Assembly: GCA_036346275.1 (NCBI GenBank)
Contig: JAYEVK010000374.1
Location: 185,194-249,193 of the forward strand
Direction of reading: 5' to 3'
DNA: 64,000 nucleotides
Source of the DNA: Otatea glauca
Taxonomy: Eukaryota > Streptophyta > Magnoliopsida > Poales > Poaceae
Every line of letters begins with the position of its first letter. The stretch's first letter is position 1. This document shows, in pieces, positions 46,191 to 58,233 of this stretch. Below the pieces are notes generated by a model. That model saw nothing but the letters and a program-made list of their open reading frames with translations, did not search any database and had not been told where the DNA came from. Both the position numbers and the translations under genes were made by a program.

Positions 46191-46585
46191 GTAAGCAGAA
46201 CTAAGCGCGCGTGGAATACTATATATCGTGGATTTTCGTGAAAATGGGCTAATTCTAGCAAGCGAGCAAGAATTCCCGCCATGCGAAATTCTCCTATTAG
46301 TGGAAGTGTAACATGGGGTATATCAGCCCATCTGCACATTTAACAAGGAATTAGTATTCTGATTAAATGTAAGACGAGAAAGTAATTTTGGAGGAAAAGA
46401 TTCTAGTAGAAATTTAAAAGCAGAAAAGAGTTATTAACGGTATCGCATAATCCAAAAAGAAGTTTCATGCATATAAAGAATAGACAGGTAAGATGTCCTA
46501 ATTCAAAATTTTAGTTTGTTTGAAACCTAATGTCAAGTTTTAGGTCTTTATTATTCCTGGACTACCTAGGTTTCTCTGATCGGCA

Positions 46586-46598
46586 TGGCTCGATACCA
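46586..46598 (-). other. Primer-binding site, copy A (initiator tRNA-Met type)
   Basis: Minus strand TGGTATCGAGCCA next to LTR 2. The common plant PBS is TGGTATCAGAGCC, so this copy differs by CAG to CG. Confidence 0.8.
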
Positions 46599-46601
46599 AC
46601 T

Positions 46602-48450
46602 TAGAGGCCCCATTTTTGATAAATCAATACCAAAATGGATACCATGTGCATCTGATACTAGTCCCATGATCGATAGCTAATGCGCACAAATACAAATTGT
46701 TATCACAGTCATACACAAACTTTATTACACAATGAAGTAAGATTACATATTATTTTTACAATACCAAAAGTAAAACTGCGAGTGGAGACAACATTCGTAG
46801 TATGCCTTTTAACCCATTGTCCCACAGCAACTGACAGGAAAATCCTTAGAAAAGTCATCGTTAAATTTCCGTATCCTGCATCAACGTAAGATTAAGCTTG
46901 GGAAATCGTCCTTCACCTAAAAATATCAATATGGCAAGTTGAGTACTTACGTACTGCAAGACTTATGCAAGACCTAAAATACATGCAGCCATTTCAAAGA
47001 AAGGCTATTAAGGTTAATTTGCATAAAGTGGTTTTAACATGTAAATGCGAGAATAGTAGATTGTAAAGCAGATTTAAGTAAAAGCAAGTAAATTCTGAAG
47101 TAACGTAAAGTAACATCAATATTTCACAATTGCTTAGGTATAACGACCATATCCAAAATCATTCCACCAACACAAGTGGAATATTATCAACGCATGGTAG
47201 AAACCACATTTTATGAAAATAAGCAAAACAGCTAACTATGTGATGACTTTACCAAGTGTCCATGATCATGACGCTTAATCGATTAGTTTTACACTCTGCG
47301 GTATCTGACTTTCCCACAAGACATGACTGACTCTTTGAGCAATCGATATTTGCACACTTCCTTTGGTGTGCCGCAGAGAGTCATGTTATAAGTTTGCAGG
47401 GGCACGGCTAGGTCGGCTGCGAACACACGAGAGGGGTTTATATAGGTAGAGAAAGGCGGTTTGCGCGCGGGTGAGAGAAAAACCGAGAGGCGATGTCGGC
47501 GCGGGAGAGAGGCAGAGAGAGGGGAAGAAGAAGGCGCGGCCGGGTCGCTGACGCTGCGTGAAAGGCGAGCTGGCAGCGGCTGTCGGCTGAGGTGTCTCAC
47601 TGACAGCCCGGGCCCACATGTCAGCGAGAGCGAAAAAGAAGTCTGGCGAAGACTCAAGACGGAACGGGATAAAAACGGGGATTTTGAGGCTCAAATCGAC
47701 TCTAAATTTTATAAAACTTTTACCAGCAGTTGGCAAGGTAATTACCATACTCCAGTAAAATTTTCGATATTTTATGATGCATGCAGATTTTTATAAAATT
47801 CTGACAGTGCAACAGTTGCTGCATTGCCCATTCGGTTTTTCTTTTAATTTTCGATATAAACGAAGTTATTATTTTACAAACATTTTTATGATAGTTTGAA
47901 ATGATATTATACACCTTATTTAAAAATTACAGACTTTAATTATTAGTATTTAATTTTTAAAAATTCTGACATTACTGTTTTCCAGATTATTTATTCACTG
48001 TTTTTGAATTTGTAAAATTATAAAATGAATTAATAAATTATTGATATTTTTACTGAAGGTTGATACTGTTTTGATGTCGGCAAGATAAAAATTTTGGGTC
48101 AGGATGACCTACATATATTTTTACCAAATTGTTTTACCATTTTACCCTGAGATATTTACTCATGATTATCTTTGATTAATTTTTATTTTTATTAATTAAG
48201 CTTACCCACCGACTTAAGCAAGCTGAGGAGAGCCCTCAGATATTTTTAGAAACTTTGGTAAATTTTTGTTGAATTAACATTTTTACTTTTTACCATTTTC
48301 TATTTACCATATTCTTTGTTTCACTTTCTTTCATTAAAGAAAAGCCAAAAGAATATTCAGAAAATCTAGAAAATTCAGAAATTTCGAAAATAATACACAA
48401 AAGATTTTTATTTCATTTTTCTTTATTTTATGATTTTTGAGGCTGTTACA
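46602..48450 (-). repeat. Array LTR 2 (shared middle LTR, internally deleted)
   Basis: 1,849 bp. It matches LTR 1 and LTR 3 at both ends but jumps at about 47391 from GTCATGTTATAAG to TTTGCAGGGGCACGG. This corresponds to loss of about 2.08 kb (LTR 3 positions of about 55118-57198), that is, most of R/U5. The promoter TATA (47437-47444) remains just beside the junction. Confidence 0.85.
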
Positions 48451-48469
48451 AATCTACCTCTTACAAAAA

Positions 48470-51400
48470 TCTAGTCCCGAGATTTGGAGATGACTAGAAG
48501 AAATCGGGAACTCTTGTCAAGATGATCTTCTCTTTCCCATGTAGCCGTCTTGAAGATGATTGCTCCATTGCACTTTCAACATCTTGATGGTCTTGTTTCT
48601 TGTTTGGCGTTCGCTTCTCCCAAGATACTGAACCAATGCTCTCGATAAGATAAATCGGTGAAGATCTATCCTTCCAAATCGGAGGTCGGAGGAACACGAA
48701 GGCATTTCTTAAGTCGAGATACATGGAAGGCGTTGTGAGCGTCGGATAGTTGAGGTGGCAATTCTAACCGATATGCCATCTCACCCATCTTTCAATGATC
48801 CAAACGGTCCAATGAATCGAGGAGCCAACTTCCCACGGATTTGAAATCGCGAATTCCACGAAGAGGCGAGACTTTGAGATAGACATGGTCACCAACTTGG
48901 CCCGAGTTCACGACGGCGATTGTCGGCGTAACTCTTCCGACGAGGCCGAGCCTCTTTTAGTCGGCTTCGATCATGTCCACTTGCTCTTGAGCTTCTTGAA
49001 TAAGATCTGGCGAAGAATTTTCTTTCTCAACTTCGGACAGGAAAAGAGGGTTCGACATTTCTTCCATACAAGCTTCAAAAGGCGACACTTGCAGACTAGA
49101 TTGGAAGCTGTATTATAAGAGAATTCGTGAAGGCCAAACTTTTCTCCCAATTAGAGCCGATATGTGACTACGGGCTCTTAACATGTCTTCCAAAATTTGA
49201 TTGGTCCTTTCCGTTTGTCCATCTGTCTGAGGATGATAAGCTGTACTGAAATTCAACTTAGTACCCAAAAGACGGTGCAAACTTTCCCAGAAACGAGAAG
49301 TAAACTGGGAACCTCGGTCGAAACAATTGTCTTGATGACGCCATGAAGACGGACAATATTCTCCAAATACAACTCGGCAAGCTTATCTCCGAATGAGTAG
49401 TCTTGGCCGAATAAAGTGAGCCACTTTAGTCGACGGTCAACGATTACCCAAATGGAATCATGCCCTTTCCTGGTTCTTGGCAAACCAGTAATAAAATCCA
49501 TGCTGATATCTTCCCATTTCCACTCTGGTATCTTCAAAGGCTGCAGAAGTCTGCGGGGCGTTGATGCTCGGCTTTGACATCGGCATACATCACAGATTGC
49601 GACATATGCAAATGATATCCTTTTTCAAATCGGGCCACCAATATTCCCGTCGGAGATCTTGATACATCTTTGTACTTCCAGGTGAATTGAGAGGAGACTC
49701 ATGGGCTTCTTTGAGAATTAACTCTTTTAATTCGGATCATCGGGAACATATATTGATTTTGAACATAAGCACTTCATCCGAACTTTCACGAATTTGTATT
49801 CCTTTCCTTGCTTCAACTCTTCACGGATTTCGATAATTGCTTCATCTTTGAGTGGCAGATTTAATCTGGGACTTAAGGGTTGGTTGCACCACTAGGGCGT
49901 AAATAACCTTTTTCGACAACTCCCAAATTAAGCTTTTGGAAATCTTTTACGGATCGGATTGATCGGTCAAAGATGAAACAGAAAGACAATGAAGCTTTCG
50001 ACTTAGAGCATACGCCACGACATTGGCTTTACGGGATGGTATTGAATGCTAAGGTCGTAATCTTTTATCAACTCTAGCCATCTTCGTTGTCTTAAATTTA
50101 GATCAGTTGGGTGAAGAAATATTTGAACTCTTATGATCTGTGAATACATCGCATTTGTTTCCAATCGGGTAATGGCCTTAAATTTTCGTAGCGCACTACC
50201 GCAGCGGCTAGTTCGGATCATGAGTCGGATAATTGAGCTCATGAGGTCGCAATCGACGGAGGCGTAAGCTACGACTTTTCCTTCCCTGCATAAGCACACA
50301 CCCAAGCCCACTCTTGGAAGCATCACAATAAACATCAAAGCTTTTATGGACATCGGTAACACTAGCACGTGGGGCAGTTGTTAGCCTTTTCTTTAATTCC
50401 TCAAAACTTCCTTCGCATTGGTATCCATTCAAACTTCTTTTCTTTCTTGAGAAGTTGGGTCAAAGGGCGAGCGATTTTAGAGAAGTTCTCGATAAAGCGC
50501 GATAATATCCCGCTAGACCGAGAAAACTTGAATTTTCTAACAGATGAGGGGCTTCGGTCTAAAACAGCTTTGACTTTATGGGATCAACGGAAATACCACC
50601 TTTCAAAGAATATGACCTAGGAAAGCAACTTCTTTTAGCCAAAATTCGCACTTCTCGAACTTGGCATAAAGCTTATGCTCGAAGCTTTTCAAGAACCATG
50701 CATAAATGATCGCATGATCTTCTTCGGATTTGGAATAGACGAATATCATCAATGAATACCACTACGAACTTATCTAAATACTCCATGAAAACTTTATTCA
50801 TGAGGCACATAAAATTAGCGGGAGCATTTGTAAGTCCGAAAGACATCACGGTATATTCATATAGACCGTAACGAGTGGTAAAAGCGGTTTTAGGAATATC
50901 TTACAGTGCGATCTTCAATTGATAGTACCCATGTCTTAAATCAATTTTTGAAAAGATTTGAGCACCGGTCAATTGATCGAGCAGATCATCGATCTGAGGC
51001 AAAGGATATTTATTCTTAATTGTGACATCATTCAATGCACGATAGTCCACGACATGCGTATTCCACCGTCCTTTTAGGCACAAAAAGAATCGGATAACCC
51101 CAAGGAGAAGAGCTAGGTCGAATAAAGCCTTTTCTTAATCTTGCTCTTGAATTTGATTCTTTAGTTCAACTAACTCATCCGGGGGCATTCGATAAGGGCG
51201 CTTGGATATAGGCGCTGTTCCAGAAATAACAAACTCTATATCCCTATCTGGAGGCAGGCCTGGCAACTCATCTGGAAAAACATCAGAGAACTCGGAGACA
51301 ATTGGAATCTGGCTAAGATCTTTTACTATGGCTGAACAAAGGGAAGCTTGAATATTTGAAGAACTTTGAATGGAAGAGAAATGAACTGGAATTCCTTCAG

Positions 51401-53112
51401 GGCTAACCAAGGAAATGGATCGATTGGCACAGTCTATGCATCCTTTAAACTTAGACAACCAATCCATACCAAGGATTACTTCTAACCCTGAGGTTTCTAT
51501 AAGGATAAGATCAGCATGAAACATGACTCCATTAATTTCAATGCTAACCTTAGGACAAAACTTAATTGAATTCATGACTGAACCAGGGGAATAGATTATC
51601 ATTTTGGCAGAGAGGAGATCAATTTCTAAGTTATTCTGATCAGCAAATTTCTTAGAAATAAACGAGTGCGATGCTCCAGAATCAAACAATACCAAAGTAG
51701 GTACCGAGTGCACAAGAAACATACCCAGTACCACATCTGGCGCTTCGTTTGCTTCTTCAGCGGTCACATGATGAAGGCGACCGCTACTCGCACTGCGATT
51801 AAGAGCTGCAGCAGGCTTGACAACCTGAGAATTCCCAGCTCCTGAAGGTCGACCTGGGGGTCTCTGAACTCCCTGCGACGACTGCTGCCCTGACGCTTGA
51901 CCTCTTTTAGGGCAGGCATTTGCATAATGCCCGCGCTCTTTGCAATGATAGCAGGTCACACCAGCTGCTTGATTCTGAACTCCAGAAGTCCTTCCTTCAT
52001 TCTTCGCCGAGGGACGAATAGAAGATCGCGGGGCGGGTGCTCGACCTTGACGCTGCTGGCCGACGAGGCAGGAGGTCGAACATTGGTCGGTGACCAACGC
52101 TGCCTTAGTAAATTGGGTGGCGACTTTCGCGCCATCCACTTCCTCTTCGACTTTCCATAACATCGCGCGAACTATGCTCGGCGATTATAGCCTTGTCCAC
52201 GAGTGTTTGGAAGTCGTGGAAGTCATGAATGGCAGAAGATGCTTAACTTCATTATTCGATTGTCGGAAGTGCTCAATTCTTCTAAGCCGAATCGACTTCT
52301 AATGGCGATAACGAGCAAGGTAATTGAAACGGTGAAGATACTCCATTACGGACATATTTCCTTGACGCAGTCAAGAAATTCCGTCTTTTAAATTCACCAA
52401 GCTCGAAGGAATATGCGTCTTCCCAAAGCTTCTCGGAAAACATCCCAAGTAACTTCTTGACCTTGGGGCCTTGCCGCGGAAATTTTCCCACCGATGCGCA
52501 GCTCCACAGAGTTGGTACGACGCATAAAGGACCTTCTCATGATCATTGCATTGGGCAATGGTCAACTTGCTTCAATAGTCAGAACCAATCATCAGCGTCC
52601 AGGGGATCTGATGAAGATGAAAAGGTTGGAGGCCGGGTCTTCAAAAATTCTCCCAATTTGGACTGATGGGAGGCTTCACCAACACCGGGCCTAGAACTTG
52701 CAGCACCAAGGTTAGTCGTATTTTGGACTAACTGTTGGAGCAACAGGGTATTCGTCTGGCGACCTTGTTCTATCATTGCAAGCACTTGGGCCATGGTTGG
52801 CGGCCCTGGCAACTGCCCCTCCGGAACTTCTTCTTCTTGGACTTGAGGAGGCGGCGAATCTCGACGGCTTGGACGACGCGATGAAGATCCTCGAACTGCC
52901 GACGGATGGACTGGATTAGGCTGGGCTGGAGTAGCCGAAGTCACTCGCCGAGGGTGAGTTTCCGGGGTTTCCTCACTCCCCAGAATCTCATCCAAGGACC
53001 GGGTTGCAGCATCGAATGTGATTATTAATGAATTAAGATCTACTTTAATTTTAATCTCAGTTGTTACCAAATGTTTTAAAAGCACAACTTGATTACTATT
53101 ATTACGGATCAC
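48470..53112 (-). pseudogene. Gag-pol polyprotein, Tekay copy B (frameshifted)
   Basis: Gag (53112-51900) has the longest intact N-terminal part (SLDEILGSEETPETHPRR; QTNTLLLQQLVQ; FLKTRPPTFSSSSDPLDADDW) and a CCHC knuckle at 51953-51912. The frame then stays open for 340 codons (52163-51135) into protease, with the catalytic FDSGASHSFIS at about 51690-51660 and the GLEVILGMDWL flap-side motif near 51470, and the start of RT. RT continues with DYRALNDVTIKNKYPLPQI at about 51060 and FIDD at about 50755. RNase H DVYCDASK is near 50324. Integrase reads EWKWEDISMDFITGLPRTRK at about 49520 and VIVDRRLKWLTLFGQDYSF near 49440. The chromodomain remnant KVQWSNH is near 48565. It follows LTR 3 as 5' LTR. 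An open frame this long spanning gag-protease suggests it is less damaged than copy A. Confidence 0.85.
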
Positions 53113-53269
53113 AACGTCGTAAAAATATTAACTGAAAGTTAAATATTTACGAGTAGGAACCAAAAGCACACAAACAATATAAGGCAAAAACTTTATTTCA
53201 ACTTTATAATATTCACAACAAAACATAACATTTATTTTTGACGTTACTACATAGAAGGGCAACACCAAA

Positions 53270-53890
53270 AACCTCTTCTAACACTACTCATCATCTGACC
53301 AACTCACAGACTATTACTATCTCTACGACTAGAACTCTCGGCATCAGGAGGATAAGGGGTCTCCTAACAGCGATGCTCCTGCGGTATCTGAGGACGCCGC
53401 AGAGGAAAACTATGGGAATCCACTTGGATGCTCGGTAACCTAGGGCGACTCCCTATTACTGACATCCTTGCCTGGCGACACCTAGATGGTACTGGGGTGT
53501 CGTCGGGCACAGGTGCCTGAGTGAATTGCCCCAGAACTGAGCGAGGAACAATACCTCTGGCAACGCAGGGAGCGATGGCATTCTCTAAGAATGCTACACG
53601 GCAGCCTCCTCAGATTCGGATTATTGCACGGCGGCAATCTCGTCGAGGCATTTATGAATTCCACTAGGTTACGAGAGTAGGATTTTGTAACCCGATGGCA
53701 TCCATATAATTATTCTCCCACGGTGGTCGCAGAGGAATCCTCCTATATACCACTGCCAGTTCAGGTAAGGTGTGGCGTAAACTGACAATAGCCATATAGG
53801 CGGCTTCATTCATGGCCATCATAAGGGAAGATCCAGGACCCTCAAAAGACAAAAACTCTTCACTATCTTCATCTCGGGTAGGATATCCAC
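53270..53890 (-). pseudogene. Accessory ORF upstream of gag, copy B
   Basis: About 200 codons between PBS and gag. It reads EEFLSFEGPGSSLMMAMNEA, YMAIVSLRHTLPELAVVYRR, MDAIGLQNPTLVT, then (frame shifted) INASTRLPPCNNPNLRRL, NAIAPCVARGIVPRSVLGQF and RLPSIQVDSHSFPLRRPQI, ending near ETPYPPDAESSS. It is separated from gag by about 160-300 bp of AT-rich sequence. Its presence in both copies shows it is part of the element and not a chance frame. Function unknown. Confidence 0.6.
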
Positions 53891-54305
53891 TTAGCTATGT
53901 ATTCCATGAGACAGAACTAATCGCGGCGTGGAATACTATATATCGTGGATTTTCGGAAAATGGGGAATTCTAGCAAGCGAGTAAGAATTCCCGCCATGCC
54001 AGAATTCTCCCTATTAGTGGAAGTATAACATGGGGTGTATCCGCCCATCTGCACATTTAACAAGGAATTAGTATTCCTGATTAAATGTAAGACAGTAAAG
54101 TAATTTTTGGAAGAAAAGATTCTAGCAGAGATTTAAAAATAGGAAAGAGTTATTAACAAGTATACGCATAACCAAAAGAGGAGTTTCATGCATATAAAGA
54201 ATAGATGTGTAAGATGTCCAAATTCAAAATTTTAGTTCCTTGGATCCTAATATCAAGTTTTAGGTTTTATTACTCCCATACTACCTAAGGTTTTCACGGT
54301 CAAGA

Positions 54306-54318
54306 TGGCTCGATACCA
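54306..54318 (-). other. Primer-binding site, copy B (initiator tRNA-Met type)
   Basis: Minus strand TGGTATCGAGCCA, three bases inside LTR 3, with the same CAG to CG difference from the usual plant PBS as copy A. Confidence 0.8.
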
Positions 54319-54321
54319 ACT

Positions 54322-57300
54322 TGTAAGGCCCCATTTTTGATAAATAAATACCAAAAATGGATACCATGTGCATACAAGATTAGTCCCATGATCGAGAGCT
54401 AGTACGCACAAATACAAATTGATATCACAATCATACACAAACTTTATTACACAAATGAAGTAAGATTACATATTATTTTTACAATACCCAAAGTAAAATC
54501 TGCGGTGGAGACAAATTCTTGTAGTATGCCTTTTTAACCCATTGTTCCACAGTAAGCGACAAGGAAAATCCTTAGATAAATTCATCGATAAATTCCCGAT
54601 CTCGCATCAACGTAAGAATCGTCGGGAAATCATTTCTTCACCTAAAAACATCAACATTGGCAAGTTGAGTACTTACGTACTCGCAAGACTTATGCAAATC
54701 CTAAGATACATGCAGGCCATTCCAATGAAAGGCTATTAAGGTTAATTTGCATAAAGTGGTTTGAAATGTAAATCTGAGAATAATAGATTGCAAAATGGAA
54801 TTTAAATAAAAGCAATTTAATATTGAAAGTGATAGAATATAAGCATCAATAAATCACGAATGTTTGGGTATCTTGATCATACTTAAAACTATTTCCTTCC
54901 GCACACAATGGAAATGACCAACACGTGGTAGAAACCACTTTTATGAAAATAAGCAAAGCGCTAACTATGTGATGACTTTACAAGTGTCCATGATCATGAC
55001 GCGTAATCGATTAGTTTTACATTCTGCAGAGGTATACAACTTTCCCCACAAGACATGACTCTTTGAGCAATCGATATTTGCACACCGCCTTTGGTGTGCC
55101 GCAGAGTCATGTTATAAGCGTTACATTATTTAAACCTAACTTTGCACCAAAGACGGTGGATTTATAACCCATTCGTGGTGTAAGAACTCGAGAGCATAGA
55201 AATGATGGAACTACCCACAAGATGGCATACACCGTTATATTGGTAGACGTTTAATCCATGATCACCTCGGTGTGGACGCCCCGTCGAGCAATTCATTAAG
55301 AAACAACTCGTACTACCCGCCTTCCAAGTGCAAAGCTAGTTTTAAACAACTTAATAAGTTAGAGCTGTCCCATACCAAAGACTTGTGGTTGTATGAATGT
55401 TCTTGGCCCGAAAACAACTCATAGTTCGGTCCTTAATCCGACACGGGCAATAATCTCCGCCCTACACTACGTGCAAAGACATGCACAACCGGCTATTGTC
55501 AATAATTGCCCGCATCTAAACCATAGTTTTGTTTTCATTTTCCAACCAAATACCAACCACAAAAATGGTCATACCCATTTAAATGTCATATCCAAAGTCT
55601 TTAATCATTTCACGTTTTATCTTCATTTAGCTTTGGCTAAGCATTTCACTAAATGTGAGTAACCTGATTGACATTAAATATTGTCTAAGCTATTCTAGGG
55701 TTTTCAAGGTTCACAATTTTCTACTTATCAAGGAAGTTCTATAAGTCTCTTGGTACAATTACCATTACTCTAAATATAGCAGACTTTACAAAATAAAGTA
55801 TGCAAATAAAACATTTAATGAAAACATTTATAAACTGGGATCAATATGATCAAAGGGGTTTGTTTGCCTTGTTGACTATCCTCGACTTCAAACTCCCGGT
55901 CGTCGAATGTACCTGATTCGCTTCTGTTCTACACGTCACGGCAACATATAACAAATACCAAATTTCAATAGAGCCAAAAAGAAATCAGATGGAAATATTC
56001 AAATAAAATTTTTCACTAATTTCAGAATGGTTACATGAGTTATTTGTTTTTTTTGCAATTTGAAGATTTGATCTATTTAAACCATTATTGCATTATTTTC
56101 TACTCATTTTATAACTTAGATTTTCCTACAACACACCCTAAGTATTTTTACATATTATGGTTTCTGAGATTACAAGGATTCTAATAAAATTTATTTTACT
56201 AAATTTGGAGGTTATTTGCAAAATTTTCATGAATGGCATATTTCTAACCTTTCTTTTGAATTTGAATTGAATTTCAAATAAAATTCAATTCTGAAATATT
56301 TTTACATATTTTGAATCTACTGAATTTTATATGAATTTAGAAATTTATTTCATCAAATTTGGTTAAATTATTCAAAAGATATGGCTATTTGAATATCTAG
56401 GTTTTGAATAAATACTAAAAATCGAAAAACACCAAATGGAAAGTACGCTTTGCGAAAACGCGCTTCCTTTTCAAAGTGAATCGCGCCGAGACGACGACAG
56501 ACGGGTCCACCTGGCGATCGGCCTTGTCAACGCACGGACGCACATGGCCGACGCGCTGGCTCACGGTCGGTCAAAGCGAGGTCGAGAAGGCTGGTCGCGA
56601 TGTCGACGCGACGACGCATGCGCAAGCGATCGATGCACCGAGGCCCACATGGCGTTGGATCGACGCTATGCGATGAGACCGACAGTCGGGCCTGGCTTGG
56701 CGGTGACTCAGAAAGTGGCGCCAGCTTCCGGCGCTCGGCGGCCGTGAGGCCGGAGCAGCCGGGCGAATCGATTCCACCTGAGCTTCAGCAGCAAGGCGAA
56801 CCTTTCGGTGGCGGCGCGGTGACCGGAGGTGGCCGGAAGGCGGTCAAGACCGGTGGGGCGGCGAACTCACGCGGCCGTACGCACGACGCGACGAACTAGC
56901 TACTCCTAAGCTTGAAGATCACCCTACGAGCATCATTGCATCACAAGGATCCCATTTCGGGTTTAGCTCAAAGAATGAATGGCGAGGAGGGTTCTCACCG
57001 TGGCGTGGTATGTGGAAGAAGAAGCGAGAGCGAATTGGGGGAAGAAGGGCTTCACGAGGCTTGGGACGAGTTCTGGAGGCTCTGGAAGACTCAGTCAAGG
57101 AATTTGGTTGGAATGGGTGAGGCGGATTGCGAAGTTTTGACCTCTTTGCGGTTTTTGCTGTCACGGAGAAGACGCACTAAAGCAATGCGGAATGGGTTTG
57201 CGAGGGGCACGGCTAGGTCGGGCTGCGAACACACGAGAGAGGTTTATATAGGTAGAGAAAAAGGCGCTTTGCAACAGCGAGAGAAAACCGAGAGGCGATG

Positions 57301-58233
57301 CTCACAAGGAGAGAGGCAGAGAGAGGGAGGAAGAAGGCGCGCATGGACGACGCTGGGGGCGCTGGCTGGCAGCGGTTGTCGGTTGAGGTGTCTCACCGAC
57401 AGCCCGGCCCACATGTCGCCGAGAGCGAAAAGAAGTCCGCGAAGACTCAAGACTTAACAGGATAAAATGGGATTTTGAGGCTAAACCGACTCTAATTTTA
57501 TAAAATTTTACCAGCAGTCGGCAAGATAATTACCATACTCTAGTAAAATTTTCGATATTTTATGATGCATTTAGATTTTTATAAAATTCTGACAGTGCAA
57601 CAGTTGCTGCATTGCCCATTCGGTTTTCTTTTAATTTTCGATTTAAAAAAGTTATTATTTTACAAAACTTTTATGATAGTTTGAAATGATATTATACACC
57701 TTCTTAAAAATTACAGACTTTAATTATTATTATTTAATTTTTAAAAATTTGAAATTACTGTTTTCCAGATTATTTATTCACTGTTTTGAATTTTTAAAAT
57801 TACAAAATGAATTAATAAATTCTTGATATTTTTACTGAAGGTTGATACTGTTTTGATGTCGGCAAGATAAAAAGTTTGGGTCAGAATGACTTACATATAT
57901 TTTTACCAAATTGTTTTACCATTTTACCCTGAGATATTTACTCATGATTATCTTTGATTAATTTTTATTTTTATTAATTCAGCTTACTCCACCGATTCTA
58001 AGCAAGCTGAGGAGAGCCCTCAGATATTTTTAGAAACTTTGGTAAATTTTTGTTGAATTAACATTTTACTTTTTACTATTTTCTATTTACATATTCTTTG
58101 TTTCACTTTCTTGCATTAAAGAAAAGCCAAAAGAATATTCAGAAAATCTAGAAAATTCAGAAATTTCGAAAATAATACACAAAAGATTTTTATTTCATTT
58201 TTCTTTATTTTATGATTTTTGAGGTTCATTACA
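54322..58233 (-). repeat. Array LTR 3 (5' LTR of copy B)
   Basis: 3,912 bp, starting TGTAAGGCCCC and ending GGTTCATTACA, the best preserved LTR termini in the array. It has the GAGTAC-TTAC-GTACTC hairpin at 54667-54682 and a GC-rich part at 56,440-57,480. The minus-strand TATA at 57243-57250 implies U3 of about 1 kb and R/U5 of about 2.9 kb. Confidence 0.85.

Larger units (their letters stand above)
36716..58233 (-). mobile_element. Tandem array of two Tekay-type gypsy elements (LTR-int-LTR-int-LTR)
   Basis: In plus coordinates: LTR 36716-40730, internal A, LTR 46602-48450, internal B, LTR 54322-58233. Both internal regions read on the minus strand with gag, protease, RT, RNase H, integrase and a chromodomain, the order and content of Tekay/Del chromoviruses. 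Each internal region has its primer-binding site at its high-coordinate end. The outer flanks (GTTTG before 36716, AGTCA after 58233) do not form a TSD. Confidence 0.9.
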
